Part shown: in pieces, positions 7,542-15,740 of the stretch
Layout: every line of letters starts with the position of its first letter
Position numbering within the stretch: the stretch's first letter is position 1
DNA from: an uncultured Selenomonadales bacterium
GTDB lineage: Bacteria > Bacillota > Negativicutes > Selenomonadales > Selenomonadaceae
Reading direction: 5' to 3'
DNA: 18,453 nucleotides
Assembly (NCBI GenBank): GCA_937877655.1
Contig: CALFJC010000135.1
Location: forward strand, 1 to 18,453
Notes under the pieces: model-generated
The model's input: only the letters and a program-made list of their open reading frames with translations
What the model was told of the DNA's origin: nothing
Databases searched by the model: none
Position numbers and translations under genes: made by a program

Positions 7542-7718
7542 ATGAAAAAAACAGCCGTTACCTGCCCCGACTTGAAGAGAGATCGCGACGGCAGGTTTAC
7601 CGAGTATAAGCTTGGTTTGGCAACCGAAGAGGAATTTATTGGAGTGAACTTGATTTTGCGCAATAAACCGAGCAAAGATCCGCCGGAACGCAAGAAACGC
7701 AGTTACATAACGTTTTAA
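7542..7718 (+). CDS. Conserved-looking 58-residue protein, function unknown
   Basis: I do not recognise this small protein. Its coding reality is supported by a near-perfect AAGGAGGT ribosome binding site at 7528-7535, a good spacing to ATG 7542, and its place between zorB and the next operon gene, both 33-46 bases away. It is hydrophilic, with one Cys (TCPDL near the N-terminus), a charged stretch around RDRDGRF, a possible short helix around LATEEEF and a basic C-terminal tail (PPERKKRSYITF). It has no signal peptide or membrane segment. It could be a regulatory or adaptor subunit, or a substrate of the radical SAM protein encoded downstream; nothing in the sequence decides this. Confidence 0.65.
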   Translation: MKKTAVTCPDLKRDRDGRFTEYKLGLATEEEFIGVNLILRNKPSKDPPERKKRSYITF

Positions 7719-7751
7719 TTTTTCATGAATCACAAACGGAGGTGAAAAATT

Positions 7752-9008
7752 TTGCTGGATGTGGAGATTGTGGACAGGGATGACCCCAATGCCATACGTT
7801 ACCCGACCATAAAAAATGAGGGCGAGAACGGCGCGATTGAATACCGCATAACCTTAACCGTGCGCGATATAATTGTACCCGGACTCAGCGAAACGGTTTA
7901 TTTCCCGCTGAATTTTTGCATGGAAGACATTGTCATTGACGCCGTCGCGAAAAAATATCGGGCAGATATTGACAATTATCCGCTTGATTCCGATGACGAA
8001 CATTTTTTAATCGGCACGCAAGCTTGTCGCAAAGACAGCAAGAAATTGGATTGTCCCTACATGAAAAAAACGCTCGTGCGAATCAACGTTGCTTCAAATC
8101 TTGACGTGAGCAATATTTTTGCGATTTATCTGCTCTCGTTGGATGACTCGAACGAAAATCGCCAAAAATTTTTACTTATGACCAAGACAAAACTTTATCT
8201 TCTGCACGACACGCAAGCAATAGAAACTTACGGCTACAAAGATATTCGTTTCACGTCGGACGGTTTGGAACTTAAACGGTTGGGAGAGACGGTCGGGCAA
8301 AGATTGTTGGATTACACTTTCGACGAACGATTTTTAAATTTTGCACATGAATTCATGTTGTTGCGCAGGACGACTTTGGTTGACGTGCGCGAGAGACATC
8401 CTTTCGCGAATGTGATTGACGACAAAAAATCCCCCGATGTCGTGGCAGACATGAGATTAAATGTTGACGAAGTCGAAGGACGACCTTCGATAAGAAAACG
8501 CAACGCCTATATGAAATTTTTAATCGATGCGGCGGCGGCTGAAGGTTACTTGCAAGCAAAGACTATTCTGAAACTGTGTTACATGGCGCGAGAGTTTCGT
8601 ATTTCCGGCGATTTAATGCTTTCATGGTTGAAACAGGCAATTTCCGGCGGCATTCGCAAAAATAAATTATCGGAAGAATTTTCGCGAATGTTGACTTTCA
8701 TAGGCTCGAAATATAAATTCGTCTTCGTGCAAGATTTGCTGGAGGTTGCAACCGACGACGAAGGAAATTTCCACCGACAAGAGTTACTGAAAATTTTCAA
8801 GCGTCCACAGTTCGGCGTTGAAAAATTCGCGGCAGAATATTTACTGTTTCTTGGTAAGAGAAATCGCGCAATGCGGCAATTGCAAACCGCCTTTCAAAAC
8901 ATAGATGATCACGAGATTTATTTTAAACATTCCATTCGCGAGCAAAATTATATAAACGGATTAACCCTGCAACTGGTAACGATGGGAGCGATGTTTAATG
9001 AGCAGTGA
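7752..9008 (+). CDS. Unrecognised 418-residue system protein with PH-like middle segment
   Basis: Translation begins at TTG 7752, seven bases after a GGAGGTG ribosome binding site (7738-7744). I recognise no named family. Three parts can be seen. Residues 1-70 form a beta-rich start whose segment 28-64 (ending VYFPLNFCMEDI) resembles residues 229-262 of the next protein. Residues 137-207 (KFLLMTKTKLYLL, then YGYKDIRF, ending FAHEFMLLRR) have the strand-turn-helix pattern of a PH-like fold. From about 250 on it is all-helical, possibly TPR- or TerB-like (AEGYLQAKTILKLCYMA). No enzyme motif, membrane helix or nuclease signature is evident. It overlaps the Hsp70-like gene by 11 bases, so the two proteins are probably made together and may interact. 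Confidence 0.75.
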   Translation: MLDVEIVDRDDPNAIRYPTIKNEGENGAIEYRITLTVRDIIVPGLSETVYFPLNFCMEDIVIDAVAKKYRADIDNYPLDSDDEHFLIGTQACRKDSKKLDCPYMKKTLVRINVASNLDVSNIFAIYLLSLDDSNENRQKFLLMTKTKLYLLHDTQAIETYGYKDIRFTSDGLELKRLGETVGQRLLDYTFDERFLNFAHEFMLLRRTTLVDVRERHPFANVIDDKKSPDVVADMRLNVDEVEGRPSIRKRNAYMKFLIDAAAAEGYLQAKTILKLCYMAREFRISGDLMLSWLKQAISGGIRKNKLSEEFSRMLTFIGSKYKFVFVQDLLEVATDDEGNFHRQELLKIFKRPQFGVEKFAAEYLLFLGKRNRAMRQLQTAFQNIDDHEIYFKHSIREQNYINGLTLQLVTMGAMFNEQ

Positions 9009-11775
9009 AACTTGGCAGAGAACAAAAAAACTCCAAAAAGTTTACATCGAGTTCGACGACCCGGCAAATGGGCTTATGCAATATCAAATGGAAAATCTTG
9101 AGGGCGAGGGATTGTCTTTCGTTCGTTTGCCGTTCGACTTGAACACCTTTACGACGAATTACGTCAAAATGGAACTTTACGAACGTGCATTGGCGGAACC
9201 GGTTATAGTCGAGGGGTTAGAAAAGTTAAAATATCTTGTCTTGAACGCGGAAGTTGAAACGGAAGAATTGCGAGAATGGAAACGCAAGAATTTATTGCTC
9301 GACGCCTTGAATCCCGATTATTTCGAGCAGTCTTCGGATAAATTTCCCGCCATAAAAATAAGCGACGTGACAGAACGAGATATGTTCGGCTATGAAGAAA
9401 TTCCCGAAAGCAAACTCGGCAACAAAGGCGGCATTTGGGCTTGGCACGGTCTGCGCAAGCTGGAAATTTCTGTCAAGCGTTTGGAATTTGACGAGGAAAA
9501 CAAAGGCTCCGACGAAGAGCAACGCGCCGCGCTTTACTTCTTCCGCATGGGCAGAGAGGAATTGGAAAATCTTATCACTGTCGAAGATATTCGTTTCAAT
9601 CGTCGCCGCAATGTTTACGTTGCATATCTCAATACAAATCATTTTGGCGAAGAGCTGAAAAACAGCCAAGATTCTCAGCCGATATTCAGCGGTCGCTTTG
9701 AAATTCATTTGTATGACAGACGCTCCAAAGTTGTTTACTCGTTCCCGATTAATCTTTGCGTGCACGACACGCGGCTTGATGACGAATTGGAAAATCATCT
9801 GCTCGACGCGAACGGCGTTGTTTCGATTGACTTCGGCACGTCTTCGACTTGCGCGGCGGTTAAGGGCACCGGCATTCCTGAATTAATTACGTTGTCGGGC
9901 GAGGGCAAACGCAGTGCTTCCGGCGACAGTCAGTATGAAAATCCAACGAACCTTATGATTTACAACTGGAATGAATTTTATCGGCAGTGGGAGCAGGCGA
10001 ATCCCAATTGCCCGTTTCTGGTCACAAAGAGCGATGAACTTGACGACAGCGAGGCAGATTACGATTCGGGCTACACGGTCGACGACATACTTAAGGAAAT
10101 TAACGAAGACGAACGCGGTCAGCGGCGAGTGAGAGCGATTGTTAATGAGCTTAAAAATATTCCTGCCATGAAGGAGAGAAATCGCAGTCAGATTAAAATT
10201 TATCCGTTAAATGACGTGACAGGCAAAGTCATTTACGTAACCGACGACTTCAAAGCCCAAGACGCGGACACTCTTGATCCTATTGCCTTTTATGGTTACC
10301 TGTTGAGTCGTGCGATAAATAATCCTGTGCGCCGAAAAATTTATCGCTGGTACAATGTTACCTTCCCCGTGAAATTCAATACTGAAGTGCGCAAGAAAAT
10401 ATGCGACTCTTTGGCATATGGAATTCGTCGCGCTCTGCCCGAACCTATGGCAACCGCAACGGACGCGAGCGAGCCTTTTATTTCCGTCGCAATGAATTAC
10501 GAAGAATCCGTTGCCTGCGTCGGCGCGGTCGTTGCAAATCAGTTATCAATCGACGAGGACAGCCCCAACGCGAAGCCCTTCGCAATTTTTGACTTGGGCG
10601 GCGGAACGCTCGATACTTCCTACGGAATTTTCCGTGCGGCGGTCGGTGACGAATGCGACATTGCGGAATATACGATTCAAATTTTTGGTTGCGGCGGCAA
10701 TGAGCGCGTCGGCGGAGAAAAAATTATTCATCAGCTGGCGTACAAAATTTATCTCCATAACCGCAAAGAAATGGAATCAAACGATATTCCTTTTGTACTG
10801 CCTATGGGCGAAATGTTCCCTCAAGGTTTCGATAAAATTTTAAGTGATGTCGGCGACGAAATTTCCAATGCCAATGTCAACACGCTTAAAGAAAATCTTG
10901 CTCGCACGCTGTTTCAGTGCGCAGACCCCGAAGGTGTCGATAATCGTATGACCGAAATCTTTGGCAATGATATGGTGACAGACGGCACGCATTGTAACGT
11001 TACTTTGCGCAACCGAGCCAACGAGGAAGTTAATTTGTCTCTGGAAGTGCGGGATATAGATGAATTTTTGCATGGAAAGATTGAAGAGATTGTTCTTGAT
11101 TTTAAATCAGACATGAATACAATCTGTGCCAAGAAAAAAATTTTGACGGCGTTAAAAGACGCGGGCATAGACGGATACAATCCGCACGATTTCGCAATAT
11201 TTTTGGGCGGCAATGCCTCAAAGCAACAGTATGTTGAAGAACTTATGCGCGAAAACTTCCCCGAAAGCCGTATTGAGCGCATAACCCGTACAAGCATTGA
11301 ACGCGAAGAGGAATTGAGCGACCGCTATAAACTCAACGGCAAAACCGCCGTTGCCTTCGGGCAACTGAATCTGGAAAATTACTTCATAGACAAATCAACT
11401 TACCAGACCGGCGAAGATGATCGTGCGCCTTTTCCGTTCAATGTCGGCTACAAAAATCCCGGCTCCGGCAAATTTGTTGTCGTTCTGGAGAAAAACAATA
11501 ATTCTCGTGAATGGACCAAAGCAAATCTCATAGGGGCACGCGACAAACGGACTAATCTTTATTTCACATCGGCTCCGCAGTTGAACGAAAAAACCTTGAA
11601 ACCCTTCAACAAAAAGGTTATGGCGGGCGCGAACAACAAAAAAGTTCTTTGGCTTCGTGTCGCACCGGACGCGCACAACAGCATTGAATATCGAATTGGC
11701 GGCGCGAATGAAAATTTCTCTGCCGATGAGCCAATGGATCTGCAGAGAGTTTTTGAGTTATCAGAAGAAGACTAA
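8998..11775 (+). CDS. Hsp70/actin-fold ATPase with private N-terminal domain
   Basis: This 925-residue protein carries a complete Hsp70-type nucleotide-binding domain in unusual company. The motifs, in order, are phosphate-1 VSIDFGTSST (275-284), a connect-1-like EESVACVGAVV (502-512), phosphate-2 AIFDLGGGTLD (529-539), VGGEKI (571-576) and an adenosine motif AIFLGGNAS (733-741). About 270 residues of non-DnaK sequence precede the ATPase core. Segment 290-500 is much longer than in DnaK. The last 130 residues are beta-rich and do not look like the DnaK substrate-binding lid. It therefore probably binds ATP and changes shape, but what it binds is unknown. ATG 8998 overlaps the upstream gene, with GGAG nine bases before it. 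SrfB and other Hsp70-like virulence or conflict proteins are possible relatives; I cannot assign one. Confidence 0.85.
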   Translation: MSSETWQRTKKLQKVYIEFDDPANGLMQYQMENLEGEGLSFVRLPFDLNTFTTNYVKMELYERALAEPVIVEGLEKLKYLVLNAEVETEELREWKRKNLLLDALNPDYFEQSSDKFPAIKISDVTERDMFGYEEIPESKLGNKGGIWAWHGLRKLEISVKRLEFDEENKGSDEEQRAALYFFRMGREELENLITVEDIRFNRRRNVYVAYLNTNHFGEELKNSQDSQPIFSGRFEIHLYDRRSKVVYSFPINLCVHDTRLDDELENHLLDANGVVSIDFGTSSTCAAVKGTGIPELITLSGEGKRSASGDSQYENPTNLMIYNWNEFYRQWEQANPNCPFLVTKSDELDDSEADYDSGYTVDDILKEINEDERGQRRVRAIVNELKNIPAMKERNRSQIKIYPLNDVTGKVIYVTDDFKAQDADTLDPIAFYGYLLSRAINNPVRRKIYRWYNVTFPVKFNTEVRKKICDSLAYGIRRALPEPMATATDASEPFISVAMNYEESVACVGAVVANQLSIDEDSPNAKPFAIFDLGGGTLDTSYGIFRAAVGDECDIAEYTIQIFGCGGNERVGGEKIIHQLAYKIYLHNRKEMESNDIPFVLPMGEMFPQGFDKILSDVGDEISNANVNTLKENLARTLFQCADPEGVDNRMTEIFGNDMVTDGTHCNVTLRNRANEEVNLSLEVRDIDEFLHGKIEEIVLDFKSDMNTICAKKKILTALKDAGIDGYNPHDFAIFLGGNASKQQYVEELMRENFPESRIERITRTSIEREEELSDRYKLNGKTAVAFGQLNLENYFIDKSTYQTGEDDRAPFPFNVGYKNPGSGKFVVVLEKNNNSREWTKANLIGARDKRTNLYFTSAPQLNEKTLKPFNKKVMAGANNKKVLWLRVAPDAHNSIEYRIGGANENFSADEPMDLQRVFELSEED

Positions 11776-11788
11776 AGGAGGCTGAATT

Positions 11789-12883
11789 ATGATTTTCGGA
11801 AGTATCGGCACTTTGATTGACAAGATAAAAGAATTGGTCGTCAACTATCTGGAGGGCTTATCCGAGCAATTCGACAATACAATTAACACCATTCGCGACG
11901 ACATCAGCGGCGTGTCAAAGAAAATCGACGAGGTAAAATCTGCGGTCGACGCGAACAACATCGACGAAAATATTCAAGACTTGCAGAAAAAAACCGCGCA
12001 GATTGAATCGGGAATCAGCGAAGGCGTGCAGGGCGAACTTGGCAACGTCAAACAAATTCTCGACAATCGCTTTAATTCCGTAGACGAGCAACTGAAGACG
12101 GTTGCCGAAAAAGTTGAGCAGTTGGTTGGCGACAGGGCACGAGAATTGGAAAATCTGCGCGGGGAGGCGGCGGAAGCAAAAACCCTTAGCTCTACTCTCG
12201 CCGAAAAGGAAAAATATATTGGCGAACTCAACGAACAAATTGCCGAGCTTAAAACTAATCTTTTTAATGCAGAAAACGTTCAGAAAAATTTGTGTGAAGA
12301 AATAGCCGTCAAACAAGCCGACGTTGACGCCGCAAAAGCTGAACTCGAAACTGAACGCCAAAGTTCCGCCGCAACGAAGAAAGCTTTGCAAGTTTGGCGC
12401 GATTCAGTTGCCATTTATGCGCCGGTAAGAGATTCTATGAACAACTGCGAAGTTTTTCGGAAATTTTTGGAAGGGCGAGGCTTGCTCGGCGATTCGGATG
12501 AGGTGTTATTTTCATTCGTGCAAGAGTTGGGAAAGACGATGGATTTTTTGCGCGACGTTCATCAAGCCGCCCTTGAAGCCAGAAAAACACAAGGCAACAA
12601 TCCCGCATTTATGAGCAAAGAGGAAATTGCCGTTTACGAATCGCTGAACAGCTGCTATCGTCGTATTTGGAATATCAAATTTGATATTTTTGTCACGCCG
12701 GGCGAGCGCAAATCTCTTAGCGAAAATTTTTATAAGATACCGTTCAACAAAGATGATGCTGTTGTACTCAAAGACCCGCGCAATCGTTCCCTCAAATTCG
12801 TTAAGGATATTTACGTGCCGTTGCTTTTGAATCGCGAAAAGCGAATGTACAAACAAGCTTACGTCGAGGCGAGTAATTTATAA
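11789..12883 (+). CDS. Coiled-coil protein, possible cofactor of the Hsp70-like ATPase
   Basis: This 364-residue protein has an amphipathic N-terminus (FGSIGTLIDKIKELVVNYL), then continuous heptad-like coiled coil to about residue 205, and a mostly helical C-terminal domain (about 206-364). The C-terminal part contains YAPVRDSMNNCEVFRKFLE, then GRGLLGDSDEV. The design of a long N-terminal coiled coil plus a small helical bundle, encoded right after an Hsp70-like ATPase, recalls the nucleotide exchange factor GrpE. I see no GrpE signature, so this is only an analogy. AAAGGAGG lies at 11775-11782. The stop codon shares its last A with the next ATG (TAATG), indicating coupled translation. Confidence 0.7.
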   Translation: MIFGSIGTLIDKIKELVVNYLEGLSEQFDNTINTIRDDISGVSKKIDEVKSAVDANNIDENIQDLQKKTAQIESGISEGVQGELGNVKQILDNRFNSVDEQLKTVAEKVEQLVGDRARELENLRGEAAEAKTLSSTLAEKEKYIGELNEQIAELKTNLFNAENVQKNLCEEIAVKQADVDAAKAELETERQSSAATKKALQVWRDSVAIYAPVRDSMNNCEVFRKFLEGRGLLGDSDEVLFSFVQELGKTMDFLRDVHQAALEARKTQGNNPAFMSKEEIAVYESLNSCYRRIWNIKFDIFVTPGERKSLSENFYKIPFNKDDAVVLKDPRNRSLKFVKDIYVPLLLNREKRMYKQAYVEASNL

Positions 12884-13488
12884 TGTTGTACGTAAGTCAC
12901 CGCGAGCCGTTGACAAAAGTACTCGGACCGGGACAACGCTACGCACTGTGGCTTCAAGGTTGCAAAAGGCGTTGTCCAAATTGTATTTTTCCGAACGGAC
13001 AACCGCTTGACTGCGGCGGACAATGGCATTCAGTCAAAAAAATTTTGTCGGAGATAAAATCTGTGCCGAATTTAACGGGAATCACAATCAGCGGCGGCGA
13101 ACCATTTTTACAGGCGGCGGCAGTTGCCAAACTGATAAAAAATCTGCGCGGAGAATCAAATTTGGATGTTATGATTTTCACGGGCTACACACTCGCCGAA
13201 CTTCAAGAAAAACACAACGCGGCGATAGATTTTGTTTTGAATAATATCGACATCTTGGTTGACGGCGAATATCGCGAGGAGCTGAATACGAACAGTTTGT
13301 ATCGCGGCTCCGACAACCAAATTTTTCACTGTTTGTCCCCGAAATATTTGCCGTTTAAAGATTTGATTGCCCGCACGAAAAATCGCAGTTTGGAATTCGT
13401 TTATAGGAAGGATTCGGAATTTTTTATGGTTGGTATTCCGCCAAAAAATTTCGAGCAAATTTTTTTACCAAAGCTATTGAAGGAGTGA
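12883..13488 (+). CDS. NrdG-type radical SAM activating protein
   Basis: This 201-residue protein belongs to the anaerobic ribonucleotide reductase activase-like branch of radical SAM enzymes. The [4Fe-4S] cysteines C27, C31 and C34 form the canonical CxxxCxxC in WLQGCKRRCPNC, and ISGGEP (69-74) is the SAM-binding GGE motif. The tail LVDGEYREEL, then YRGSDNQ, is also typical of NrdG-like proteins. Known members make a 5'-deoxyadenosyl radical and install a glycyl radical on a large partner, but no such partner (NrdD or PFL-like) is encoded in this window. The tight coupling on both sides (TAATG upstream, 4 bases downstream) makes it a bona fide operon member. Its substrate may be another operon protein. 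It is oxygen-sensitive chemistry, fitting an anaerobe. Confidence 0.9.
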   Translation: MLYVSHREPLTKVLGPGQRYALWLQGCKRRCPNCIFPNGQPLDCGGQWHSVKKILSEIKSVPNLTGITISGGEPFLQAAAVAKLIKNLRGESNLDVMIFTGYTLAELQEKHNAAIDFVLNNIDILVDGEYREELNTNSLYRGSDNQIFHCLSPKYLPFKDLIARTKNRSLEFVYRKDSEFFMVGIPPKNFEQIFLPKLLKE

Positions 13489-13492
13489 AACC

Positions 13493-14953
13493 ATGAGCGG
13501 CAAAAAAAGTTGCGAAGTCGCGGCGGTCTTGAAGCAGGGCGAGCAGGCTCGCAAGTTGACGGATGACATTTACAGCCGTGAAATCACTGACTGTTATAAT
13601 CGCTATCGTGCTGTGCTTGCCGATATGTCGACGATTAAAAATTCGGCGCAAAAGGTAACGGCAACTCTCGACACGCCCGCGCAGGAGATGTTCGGCGCGG
13701 AAGGCAAAAAATTTTTCGCAGAGTTCAATCGGATTAAAAATTCGTTGAGTTCGCAACTCGTTGAGGACAGAGGCAAATTTATTTCACGCGAATTAACTGA
13801 CTTGGATGAAAAATTGAGGCAGGCAGACAATCAAGCGGAAGATATTCGCGCCGCAATTCGCCACAAAGATTGGTATTGTGACGCGGAATACGCGCAGGCA
13901 CAACAGCTGGTGTCAACTTATAAAAACCTGCGCACGGAACGCGTAAATTTGGAGCGGCGCACGAAAAAATTTTTGTCGGACGAGGGACAAAATCTCTCTT
14001 CCATGCGTGCTGATTTTTCGCGACTGAAAAATTTATCGGAACAGCTGGCGAGCATGAATCTCACGGCAAAAAAACGCAAAGAAGCCGATGCCTTCCGCAA
14101 AGAACTCAAGGACGTACTCGCGGCTGTCGATAAACAGAACGCGGAAAAATTTTTCCATGACGAATTCGCGGCACTTCAGAAAAATATTTCGCAAGCCATT
14201 TCACTCGGCGACGAGGCTCTGTTGTCGTCGTTCAAAAAACATTATGCGGCTGTCACGGATTTTCAGTCGCGGCTTACGGAACGCGTTGCTCTTTGGAACA
14301 AGCATAAATCCGACGCCCAAACACTCTTTGCGCAAATGGAACGCGAGGTTGCACAAAATTTCAACGACCCCATTGATCGTTACAATGAAGAAAAAAACGC
14401 CCGGATAATAAATCTTTTCGACTATCTGAAAACTTTCGGCGGCAAAGATTTGCAAGCCAAGTACTCCGAACTGCACGATAAAGCCGCCAAACTAATTGCG
14501 CAGGAAAAATTCCTTGAGAGTATGGCAGTCATGAATTCGGCGATTGAATTGGGGCAATCCGCTAATCAGGCGGCATTGGCTTTGCAGGAAAATATGCTCA
14601 AAAAACTTGAACTGGCAGGTGCGATTCAAGACGTAATGGACGATTTGCGTTACGATACCGATTTGCAAATCATAAACGACAACCCCAACGACGGCTTTAA
14701 AATCACCTGCAATATCGGCGACGAAATTATTGATTTTCAGCGCGTAGACATAGACGCGGAAGGCAAAATTGTCGTCGACGTTGACCACACGGAGAGCAAA
14801 GGCTCGAATTGTTCAGGCGCGTGGAATAACATTTCAAAACGGCTGAACGAAGTCGGCATTCCCTTGACCGAAGTTCGTTTGGCAAACGGAAACAGCGTCC
14901 TGCATCCGCAAGCCGTCAATAACTCTGTGGGACAACGAGCAGTTACTCATTGA
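13493..14953 (+). CDS. Long helical/coiled-coil protein with small C-terminal domain
   Basis: I do not recognise this 486-residue protein. Residues 1-375 are almost entirely helical and charged, with several coiled-coil-like stretches and no transmembrane segment. Residues 376-475 form a separate alpha/beta domain (GFKITCNIGDEIIDFQ, then GKIVVDVDHTESKGSNCSGAW) followed by a predicted helix and strand. This domain may bind a partner protein. The ribosome binding site GAAGGAGTG (13479-13487) contains the upstream stop codon, giving close coupling to the radical SAM gene. In the operon it is one of three coiled-coil proteins, suggesting a scaffold that holds the Hsp70-like and AAA+ ATPases or reaches toward the ZorA-like tail. 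Confidence 0.7.
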   Translation: MSGKKSCEVAAVLKQGEQARKLTDDIYSREITDCYNRYRAVLADMSTIKNSAQKVTATLDTPAQEMFGAEGKKFFAEFNRIKNSLSSQLVEDRGKFISRELTDLDEKLRQADNQAEDIRAAIRHKDWYCDAEYAQAQQLVSTYKNLRTERVNLERRTKKFLSDEGQNLSSMRADFSRLKNLSEQLASMNLTAKKRKEADAFRKELKDVLAAVDKQNAEKFFHDEFAALQKNISQAISLGDEALLSSFKKHYAAVTDFQSRLTERVALWNKHKSDAQTLFAQMEREVAQNFNDPIDRYNEEKNARIINLFDYLKTFGGKDLQAKYSELHDKAAKLIAQEKFLESMAVMNSAIELGQSANQAALALQENMLKKLELAGAIQDVMDDLRYDTDLQIINDNPNDGFKITCNIGDEIIDFQRVDIDAEGKIVVDVDHTESKGSNCSGAWNNISKRLNEVGIPLTEVRLANGNSVLHPQAVNNSVGQRAVTH

Positions 14954-14969
14954 GTGGAGGCGATTTTTA

Positions 14970-15740
14970 GTGGCGTTTGAACCAAACAAAGAAAATTTTA
15001 TGGCGCGATTGGCGTCGAAAGATTTCAACGCGGCTGATCTTCTTGAAGATGTCAACACCCTGCAAGAAGTGATGTGGTATCTGGACGGAAGACGCGCACG
15101 GGAAATTGTCGATACTCTGTTTGATGTCAAGTCAACTTCACGCGTTCAAGCCGAGCAGTCGATTAAAAATTTGGCAAAACTCTACCCGTTGTCGAAGCCG
15201 CTGGTAATGAGCATAATGGCTGAAGTTCGCGAACCTGCACGCGAGGGCAACAGGCGAGTTTATCGAGACGCAGCATTCCTTGAGGGTTTCGACGCGGCTG
15301 AGGAAACAAGGCGGGCAATTCTCGACACCTTCCGACAAATCGGCGAACATATCATTCGGCTGACAAAAGATGTCACCAATTATCAACGCTCATTGGAACA
15401 ACTTCAAAACGAGCGCGAAAAATTGAATGAGTCTTCCGATAAACTAAATGAATTGCGCCGCGAACGCGATGAACTTCTGGCACAGGTCGAAAAATTACGC
15501 AATGATTCCGATGAAAAAATCCTGCGCGAACAAAATGAAAATTTGCGCGTGGAATTCGATAAACTTCAAGCCGAGAAAAGGCGGCGGCAAGTTGAACGAC
15601 AGGATTGGACGAGACAGATTGATGAAGTCAAAGCTGAACTTCAAGATTTGGCAGATCATACGGAAGAAACGGAAGAAACGCGAATGATACGCAACCTGCT
15701 GAAAAAATTTCCGTCGGACGCGGAGGACTTCGAGCAATGA
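14970..15740 (+). CDS. Helical domain plus coiled-coil protein, function unknown
   Basis: This 256-residue protein starts at GTG 14970, nine bases after GGAGG (14956-14960). Residues 1-130 form a helical domain with a family-like feel (DLLEDVNTLQEVMWYLDGRR, then PAREGNRRVYRDAAFLEGF). Residues 130-235 are a strongly predicted coiled coil rich in Glu, Arg and Leu (LNELRRERDELLAQVEKL). A short acidic tail ends the protein. There is no membrane segment or catalytic motif. Its stop overlaps the AAA+ gene start (ATGA), so it is likely a partner or adaptor of that ATPase. Confidence 0.7.
   Translation: MAFEPNKENFMARLASKDFNAADLLEDVNTLQEVMWYLDGRRAREIVDTLFDVKSTSRVQAEQSIKNLAKLYPLSKPLVMSIMAEVREPAREGNRRVYRDAAFLEGFDAAEETRRAILDTFRQIGEHIIRLTKDVTNYQRSLEQLQNEREKLNESSDKLNELRRERDELLAQVEKLRNDSDEKILREQNENLRVEFDKLQAEKRRRQVERQDWTRQIDEVKAELQDLADHTEETEETRMIRNLLKKFPSDAEDFEQ

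Noticed and set aside
7542..7718. Small protein as a glycyl-radical 'spare part' for the radical SAM enzyme
   Set aside because: It has no RVxG(Y/F)-type glycyl-radical motif. The DGRF stretch does not match.
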